Positions 56,131-64,000 of a stretch of DNA of 64,000 bases are shown here, one piece after another (within the stretch, counting starts at the first letter, position 1; every line of letters starts with the position of its first letter). The position numbers and the translations under genes are program-made. A model generated the notes under the pieces. That model did not search any database and was not told where the DNA came from. It saw nothing but the letters and a program-made list of their open reading frames with translations. The DNA comes from Cryptomeria japonica. Taxonomy: Eukaryota > Streptophyta > Pinopsida > Cupressales > Cupressaceae. The stretch lies in the NCBI RefSeq assembly GCF_030272615.1, contig NC_081408.1:305903450-305967449 (forward strand). Direction: 5' to 3'.

Positions 56131-56404
56131 TACACAACTATTAGCAATTGCACTTTTGTGTGTAATTGGTGCATCGAATAGATGTGTAAAGTAAATTACG
56201 AAAAAATATGGTCTATTTTGAGGTCAATTGGTAAACCATTTAATTAATAATGTTCTTTGTGCAACAAATGTCTCAATGAAGAAGTGATATCTTCATATCA
56301 ACTATGCATCCATTCATAGGGATTGAGACACAACTAAAACAAAATATTTGAATCAAGAAGATAATTAGGCTGTATTACCTACATCTTCATATTACGTTTG
56401 CATA

Positions 56405-56640
56405 TAGGGATAGAGGGAGAGATAGTTCAAGGATAGATCACATAAGAGATAGAGGGGGGAGGAGCGAGAGAGAGATACAGGGGTAAGGAGATAGAGATAG
56501 TGAATAGAGAGAGATGGAGAAGGAGATGTATAGATAAAATAGATATAGGAAGTGGTATGGAGAGAGATTAAGATAGAGGGAGTGATAGAAGAAGAAATAC
56601 AAAGAACTAGAGACAGAGAGGCAAAGAGATACGGCCTTGT
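56405..56640. repeat. Purine-rich low-complexity tract
   Basis: GAGAGA/GATAGAG-type sequence for about 230 bp. The minus-strand Ser/Leu/Tyr frame here is an artefact. Confidence 0.85.
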
Positions 56641-58360
56641 ACATTTCTAGAGTTAGTTTTTTCTCTTGTTGTTAGCATGGCCTTGTATTTACAAGTCTAA
56701 GGCTAATGATTGGGTTACCATGCCTTTTTAAATCTAGAACAAAATAAAAAATTTGGGTTAGGATTTAAAACTTTTCAAAATGGGTACCTACTTTAAAATG
56801 GGTACCTGTTCTTAAACCCATGAATGGATATTCTAATTGAGAATAGAATGGACACCCATTTCTTAAATATCCATTATTTTGTTATTAAAATGTACTATCA
56901 CTACATCTTTGAGACTTTCTATTTTATGTGTATGGCCCAATATTGATGATTTCTACTTTTTCTCTCATGTGCCTTCTACAATCTTTTGGCATCTCATATT
57001 ATATTCAATTTTTAATAGCATTCAATTGTAAAAACTATTTTGAAATGCAAACAAGTATATAGACTATTTTCAAGAGGAATAAAGTAAGATTTTTTTGTTA
57101 ATTGCATCTATTTGTTCTTTAGAATGTATTGAGTAAATGCTTGAAAAATTCGAGAGAGGAATCAATATAAAAATATATTAAATGTCAGCTGTTATAATTA
57201 TTAAGAGGATTTGGTAATTATGAGACTAAAATAATGTTAGAAAAGAAACAAAAGAATTTCATGATACTTGAAGAAAATGAAATAGATAAATATGATTGAT
57301 ATACACCAATATTTGGAGATTTATTGGTTTGGTATTGTAGAGAATTGTAATGGTAAAAGTTGTGTACTTAGGTGACTATTCCTTATAGTTTATACTCATG
57401 ATGGTTAGGTTATCATTTATGCATTGACTAGTATTTAAGTTGGCACATTTTCAAATAGAAGGTGACAAGAAACCCTATTCAAGACCTATTCTATACCTAT
57501 AGGTTAAGACTTGATTTTTTTTTTAGCTAAACTATCTTTTCCCCACCTTAGTTCAAGTCTATGGGTGGACAATTGACTAGATGAAACTTGTACATGTGGA
57601 TATTATCCCCAAACTTTTTAATTTATATTTTATTAAATTGGGTCCATGTTGCCTTCTTTAACTGGACATTGTGAACCAAGAAAATCATGATTAATGACTA
57701 ACCTTTATTTCCATCTAGGAATTTATCATACATCTTTAAGCACATCTATCTAAATCGTATGCAAAACAAAAAATGTGCTGCATCATTTCATTAGCATCTT
57801 AGTCCATCATATTGCATGACTATGTGAGATCTTCAATCTTTGTTCATTATGGTTGAATTAACATAACTAAAGGCTTGACCATTTGAGGAGAACAAATCGA
57901 TGTCTAGCAAGTTCCTAAATGATGTCTTTTGATACCATTTTTTCAAATGTAGGTACATTACATCAAAGAAAACCTTTTCAAGTCATTATAATTTTGTTAG
58001 ATCATTTCCATAAGTAAAGTTCATGTTCATGTTCATTTCCACACATATGTAGAGTAAATTTGTAAATATGTCTTTGAACTATAGACACAACATTTTTTTT
58101 ATTTAAAATTGTTGATATATTAAATTCAATTCTTTTAGTTTGATAAATTATTTTATAATATTTATAACAGTAATTTTTAAATAGATTTAAAATTCAATAT
58201 TTTTTATTTAATTATTATATTTATTACATCATTTACTATCAATCTTAGTCTTGAAATCTCCACATAATTAATATTTATTATTTATTTGAAATAAAACTGT
58301 AATACAAAGCTTGTGTAAACTTATTGATCTTGTATTATATATAATTTTAGTATATCCAAA
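56640..58360. repeat. ~1.7-kb spacer duplication, copy 2
   Basis: Diverged copy of 53725-55450, offset about 2.9 kb, with many small indels. Together with the deleted SAUR unit it shows the array once extended rightwards. Confidence 0.8.
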
Positions 58361-58738
58361 AATGTACAATATGAACTAATAGATTAGTTACATTATAATA
58401 TATCCTGAAAAATTATATTAAGAATATAATGAAGGAATGAAGGTGAGCTTTGCAAATTTTCGAACTTAAGGCTATCGACGGCGGAAGAAAAATCGAGGAG
58501 TCAACGTGGAGGAGTTAACCTCCTCCACCTGGTTTGCAAACTCTACCCTGTCCACTTGCATCTTTTCGAATCCATTTGGTTTTAAATGCTCTGCACTATT
58601 AGTTAAACCTAACTACACCGCCTCTTTACGCGCCCCGTGCGACCCAACCTTGGTTCTTGATGGAGCTAAAGTCAGATGGAGGAGCCATTAATGGCCCAAA
58701 ATTTGCCGCTCACACAACCACAACCCTAAAAAAAAACT

Positions 58739-60349
58739 TTTGCGGAGACCATCGCCCCGCTTACGAATGGAGTCCACCCATCGACGCAATTCCTTAAGGC
58801 TCCTGACGGGGAAGGATCCAGTAAGGAAGGTAAGTGCCCTCGCATTACCTCAGACTCCTTCTGCATTTCACCAAATACTGAGATGTTGAATGAAATTGCT
58901 TTAGAAAAATTTAGGTTATGTGACACTGCTATTTTCTTTGCTTGTGTGGACATCCAAAAATGTCCGCCTAGGAAATTCTTAGATGACTGGTTTAACAATC
59001 TTTGAAACCTGAAACTAGGGCTTAAAATATGATTTTGTAGGCAAATTCAGAGAGGTCTCTACCTTATCTTTTTTAACTCGCATGAAGCCCAACTGGAAGC
59101 CCTCAAACGCCAATACTGGACGGTCAGAAATACATCCTTTCAAGCCCTAGCTTGGTCTCCAGAGGTGGTCAATGAAGAAGTTCTCACACTTTCCTCCCCC
59201 AGATGGGTCATCCTTAAAGATGTCCCTCCCTTTCTGTGGCAATTTCTTCCACAACTAATGGAACCGTTTGGCAAAACAATTAGGGTTGATGAGACTACTC
59301 GTCTGGTGGCCAACCTAGATGGAAGAATGCTCGTATCTATTAAGCCTGGAATTGACAACCCCCCATGCTTAAACCTAAATATTAATGGAGACACCTTCCT
59401 CTGCCCTGTTGAGATGCTTGAAGGTTTGAATGCCTATTTTCTTTGTAAAAAGGAAGGGCATATTCGTAAAAACTATCCAATCATCAATCATAGGAAACAA
59501 AAGAATGATTCACCCAATACCTCGGAAAACCCTAAAACCAATAATGACCTGAACTTGACTCCCCTGCACTCTGTTAATGAAAAAACCTCCGCACTCAGTC
59601 CCAAGCCCAATGAATTAAACCCGATGCATGTTGATCTCACACCTCTGGTCCTTGAACCCCTCATCCCTATTTCCAACCCCTCAAAAGCTCTCGAAGAATC
59701 ACCTTCTGATTGTTTTCAAGTGGTTACCTCAAGAAAGCGAAGACGAAAATTAACCCGCCAAAATGCCCTAAACCGATCTAATGTCCCAAGTACAGATCAA
59801 TTGGCTATTACTGGCAATCCCCCTACTGAAATTAAGGACCTACCATCCACTTCGCAAAACCTGACTAATTCTTTGGTTAAAAAAATGGTTAAAAAATTGG
59901 AAAACCCTAAGCGTGGTGCTGATGATGCTAGCATCAATGATAATACTGCAAAAATGGTACTCAGATCTAGAACACCCAAACAAACGACACCATCTTCATT
60001 TGCAAGCCTTACCTCTGATGTTAGCACCACCAACCCCTTGACAGGCTCCCAGCTTAATGAAATAGAGGATAATCATGTGATAGAAGTTATCTATGCCAAC
60101 AAAGGTCTAGATGACATTAGCTCTAGCACGATGCTCCTTGGTTTTCTAGGCTCCCAGTTGTCTAGGTCCGACATAGGAGGAAATGCGAATGTCAAAATTG
60201 AGCCATCCGAGATTAGTGAAGATGATGAGGACCTTATGAAAGGATCCTCCATGAATAAGAAGAAAGGTAGACCTATGGGATCTAAGAACAAGAAAAAACT
60301 TGGAGATCAACACGATCTCCCTACCAGCCCTGTTTATCCCCCCTTTCTA
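58739..60349 (+). pseudogene. LINE ORF1: DUF4283-like and zinc-knuckle protein
   Basis: Open upstream of an ATG at 58883. ALEKFRLCDTAIFFACVDIQ, then RKFLDDWFNNL, TGA codons near 59003 and 59030, QIQRGLYLIFFNSHEAQLEAL, and SPRWVILKDVPPFLWQFLP, the plant LINE DUF4283 region. A degenerate zinc knuckle follows: AYFLCKKEGHIRKNYP, with the last Cys lost. The C-terminal half is Ser/Pro/Lys-rich, likely RNA-binding. From 59165 the frame is open and runs into the endonuclease with no stop. Confidence 0.75.
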
Positions 60350-61130
60350 ATGAAGTACATATCATGGAACATTAGAGGCCTTGAGTCGCTTGACAGGAAA
60401 TTTGTTATCAAAAGGTTTCTAGACTCCCATAAAAACTTAGATTTCCTGATGCTACAAGAACTTAAATCCGTTGGTTTCTCTCTTGACACTACTCTTGACT
60501 TCATTTGGAGAGATGCAATTAAAATTTACACCGAGCACCCGAGAGGTAAGGGAGGAGTTGGCCTTCTTCTAGCCCCTAAATGGGCAAACTACCTCAGGAA
60601 TAAGGGAACTTCCCCATGTAATCAAGTAGCCCAGGTTACATTAGATATTAGAGGATCTTGCTTTGGCATATGCTCCATATATGCACCCAATGACTATAAG
60701 GAAAGATTGTCCCTCTGGATTTGGCTGACATCCCTCCCAAATATCCCCTGGGTCATGGTCGGAGACATTAACATGACTGAACACCATGATGACAAGGCTG
60801 GGGGCCTTCCTTTTCAATGGAAAACTCCAAAAAACCTCACTGGGACAGGTTTAAGCACAACTCTAGCTGTTTGACCCCCTGGAAGGCACCAAATCTGATG
60901 CCCATAACCTATGGTATACATGGTGCAACTTCCAGCAAGGCACTAACTGGATCTATTCCAAACTAGATAGGTTATATGTTAATAATAATTTCTTTTCTTT
61001 CTCCCCCAATCAACTTGGGAACGCAGTGGCTATCCTTCCAGTAACCCTTTCTGACCATTTTCCTATCCTTGTCATCATTAACACTAGAAACTCCATCACT
61101 AATAACTACCCTCGCAGTAAGAAATTTTTC
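60350..61130 (+). pseudogene. LINE endonuclease (APE-like)
   Basis: MKYISWNIRGL (Asn), LMLQELKS (Glu), CSIYAPN, WVMVGDINM (Asp, Asn) and SDHFPI (Asp-His) are in APE order. An indel near 60850-60880 shifts the frame. This domain nicks target DNA for priming. Confidence 0.8.
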
Positions 61131-62960
61131 CTCAACACCTCCTTGCTACAAGACAAGGAAGTCCTTAATGCCATCAAAATAGTTAGTCTCTTCAACTTGT
61201 AGCCTCATCTTCCTCAATCCCATATTCTCAGATGGAAGAGAAACATTTCCTCCTGGTAGAAGATATTTCAAACCATTGGCCAAAAGAAAGCCAAGGACTT
61301 TAGATCCTGGGAGAAATCCCTTACACATAAGCTCCACTCCTTGGAACAAGAAATACAAGTGGATCCCTCCTCCCCTACCTTGGCCAAGTGGGTCTCTGAA
61401 GCTAGGGACATCCTCATAAAACATCAACAAATTAAAATCAAAGGGGCTTTCATCAGAGCCCGCAATCACTGACTTAAGTATGGAGATAAAGGCTCCAAAC
61501 TTTTCTTTAATCTTCTAAAGCAAAAACAGACCAAAGAGAAAATTGACAGAATAACCATAGAAGATAAGGATCTCCTAAATATCAATGATATCAAAGATGT
61601 CTTTGAAATGTTTTACAAAACCCTGTTTACCTCAGAGGATAATGAAGCCTTGAAAGATGCTCAAAGTAAATGTAGTTCCCTTATTCCAAAATGAATCTCT
61701 GAGAATGAAGCCCTCCTTAAAGCTAGGATCTCCAAGCAAGAAATTGCTAATGCCATTAAGGCACTCAAGGATGATAAGGCCCTAGGTCCCGACGACCTTC
61801 CTGCTGAATTCTACAAAGTCAATATTGATTGGATCACTAATGATCTCTATGGTATCTATAATGAAGCACTTGATACTGGCACCCTGGGGGAGTCCATCAA
61901 TATGTGTATTGTTAAACTTATCCCAAAAGACGGGGACAAAGCCCTCATAAAAAACTAGAGGCCAATTACCCTCCTCAACGTCTCCTACAAAATCTTAACC
62001 AAAGCCTTAGCCTCCTGCCTTGAGAAGATCCTCCCCAAATTCATCTGCTCTAACCAGACGGGGTTCATTAAAAGCAGTTACATATTGGAGAATCTTGTGA
62101 CCAGCTGGGAATCCATGGAATGGGCCAAAACCTTGAACCAGGACTCAACCATGTTCCTTGTCGACTTTGAAAAAGCCTATGACAGGGTGGAATGGGGCTT
62201 CATCCTCATGATGCTCCAAGCCTTTGGCTTCCCTAGTAAATTCTGTGATTATGTCCAGATCCTCCTCAAGGATGCATCCGCCCTGATCGAAGTTGATGGC
62301 TCTCTCTCCCAGCCTATTCCCCTCTCTAGATCAATTAGGTAGGGTTTCTCCCTTGCCCTTACTCTGTTTGTCATAGCATCAGATGCCTTGCACTATCACC
62401 TAAGAGACGACACCCTATCCCCTAGAGTGCATGGCATCAAGATGCCGGACAACTTTGAATTAATCAACATTTAGTTTGCCGATGACACCTCACTATTCTT
62501 GGAGCTCTCTAGGCATAATACCATTTCCCTCAATCAAAAACTTGACACCTTTGGTAGAGCGTTAGGTGCTCGGATTTCCAGCTCCAAATCCATTCTACTT
62601 GGGTGGAAAGATGAGCCTCCGGACTGGCTTCAATAGTTTGGTTATGCTTGGGGAGGACCTAACAAAATAGTTAGGTACTTAGGTATCCCCTTCTCTATTT
62701 CCCCATCTCTGAGAGACATGTGGAGCTGGGTCAAAGGAAAAATAGATAGGAAGCTAAATAAATGGGACAATAGGGTACTATCCCTAGCCGACAGGATTCA
62801 AGTCTGTCAGAAAATCCTCTCCTCCTATAGTATTTACTATTCCTCTATCTGGATGTTCAACAACTATCAAATTTTTGAAATCCAAAAGGCTATCAAACGT
62901 TTCCTTTGGTCGGATGGCAAGGGCAAGAGGAAAGCTCATACAGTCAAATGAGCCTGGTGC
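61131..62960 (+). pseudogene. LINE reverse transcriptase
   Basis: KALKDDKALGPDDLPAEFYK, then CIVKLIPKDGDKALI, RPITLLNVSYKILTKALA, NQTGFIKSSYILENL, MFLVDFEKAYDRVEWGF, and FADDTSLFLEL (catalytic box 62475-62486). Stops include one at 62338-62340 and a TAG just before FADD (62472-62474). The thumb follows: VRYLGIPFS and WDNRVLSLADRIQVCQKIL. Confidence 0.85.
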
Positions 62961-64000
62961 CACCTAGACAAAAAACTTGGTGAGTTGGGCCTTAAGGATC
63001 TTAGACTGTAGGGAATAGCCCTTGCGGCCAAATGGATATTCCACTCACTCGAAGGTCATGAACCTTGAAAGATTCTCATTAGGAAAAATATACAAAATGG
63101 TGTTCCCAAGACTACCAAAACTTGGAAACCCCTCCCGCTCAGTGATCTGATTGCAGGCAATTCCTCTGTGTCTGTCCAAGGTACTTGGGTGTTTAAATCT
63201 ATCTGGAAAGCCTGGGAGCATGTGCGTAGGCTTATTGTCAACTCTAACATTGATTTTGTTGCTACCCTCCATGGTGAAAGGTCAATATGGTGGAACCTAT
63301 ATCACAACTCTAAACCCCTTGCCTTAACCTAAGGATGCTTTGCTAAGTACTGGCACAATAAAGGTGTCAAGTACCTTATGGATATATTAGAACATGACAA
63401 TCTTATCAGCTGGGAAAGTCTTAGCAATAAATATGATCTCCCTACCTCGCATAAGAGGACCTACAACATGATTAAGCAGGCATGTACCCCTCTCCATCTT
63501 CCTAGAAACACACATGTAGATGCTCACAAGTACCTTACCTTCCTTTGGAAAGATGGCTCCACCCTCCCCAAGATCAAGGCCAAGTCTATTTATACCCTGC
63601 TTAACAATGACACCTCGGTGATCGATCATATTAATGCTCTATGGTATGTTGATCATAATCTCCACGCATGGCAGAAAACCTTTGAGAAATTATGGAGATC
63701 CCCCACCCCCCTAAGATCAAATGCTTTAGATGGCAACTTATATTAAACAAATTACCTATTAGGAATAAAACTATTGCATACGACCCATGCTCTATTTGCA
63801 AGAACCCTGAGTTTGTGCGCCACATTTTCCTTGACTGCTCTTTCGCTAGAGAAATATGGTTGCTGTTTGGAATCTCTATCACAGAACATGTCTGCACTCT
63901 TGATATAATCACTGGTTTTATTCATGGGCTCAAGAAGGATGCTAACCTAGTTTGGCAAATTCTACCTACCTACATACTTTGGTTTATTTGGAAACTAAGG
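62961..64000 (+). pseudogene. LINE C-terminal region with zf-RVT-like domain
   Basis: GLKDLRL, then SIWWNLYHNSKPL and a long helical stretch. From about 63690 a shifted frame gives FRWQLILNKLPIRNKT, DPCSICKNPEFVRHIFLDCSFAREIW, the Cys/His pattern of zf-RVT (PF13966) found after plant LINE RT. The window ends inside this region. Confidence 0.75.

Larger units (their letters stand above)
58440..64000 (+). mobile_element. LINE (L1-like), decayed, runs off the right edge
   Basis: 5' region from about 58440, ORF1 with DUF4283-like and zinc-knuckle parts, endonuclease, RT with FADD box, and a zf-RVT-like C-terminus. Stops are frequent and mostly explained by single transitions at Trp, Gln or Arg codons. 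3' end and target duplication lie beyond the window. The exact 5' end is not determined. Confidence 0.85.

Noticed and set aside
56438-56644. Ser/Leu/Tyr-rich minus-strand frame
   Set aside because: Translation of a GA-rich low-complexity tract.

Overview
The window looks like nuclear DNA of a seed plant. It is rich in old LTR and non-LTR retroelements and carries a tandem cluster of small auxin-up RNA (SAUR) genes. The sprawling nested Ty3/gypsy elements of the Tat type, the very long LTRs and the heavy nonsense decay suggest a large genome, probably a gymnosperm. That placement is an inference from style; no sequence here proves it.

Positions 1-27298 are a nest of three Ty3/gypsy elements. 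The outer host element (E2) lies on the minus strand from 27298 (its 5' LTR, 26083-27298) down to 4491. It carries gag, a zinc knuckle, protease, a G-patch, reverse transcriptase, RNase H and a second plant/archaeal-type RNase H; its integrase and 3' LTR lie outside the window. A plus-strand element (E3, 9476-21836) sits inside E2 gag, flanked by a 5-bp target duplication (tatcg/tatca). E3 has 3.24-kb LTRs that themselves contain long open reading frames, and its pol order is unusual: protease, plant-type RNase H, RT, RNase H, integrase. A second plus-strand element (E1, 1-4490, 5' part outside the window) sits inside the E2 plant-type RNase H. It carries an antisense gene of the plant mobile domain (PMD) family just upstream of its polypurine tract and 3' LTR.

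Positions 27299-58440 are the SAUR neighbourhood. Four short intronless SAUR genes, all on the plus strand (29769, 35798, 40533, 44479), appear intact. Each has the same TATA box about 90 bp before the ATG and the same ~400-bp upstream block. A fifth unit (55670-56130) keeps the promoter block and the 3' flank but has lost the coding sequence. The spacers are built from shared duplicated modules (a ~1.6-kb block, a ~238-bp repeat, 73-bp and 494-bp tandem repeats). The SAUR2 and SAUR4 units are near-copies about 8.68 kb apart. Insertions within the units (a small poly(A) retroposon, a MITE with GGGGAAG ends, two target-primed inserts with 14-15 bp duplications, copia-like LTR fragments) allow relative dating of the duplications.

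Positions 58440-64000 hold a decayed plus-strand LINE (L1-like) running off the right edge: ORF1 with DUF4283-like and zinc-knuckle regions, then endonuclease, RT and a zf-RVT-like C-terminus. The SAUR genes are the only likely functional host genes in view. Nearly all other coding sequence is transposon-derived and broken.
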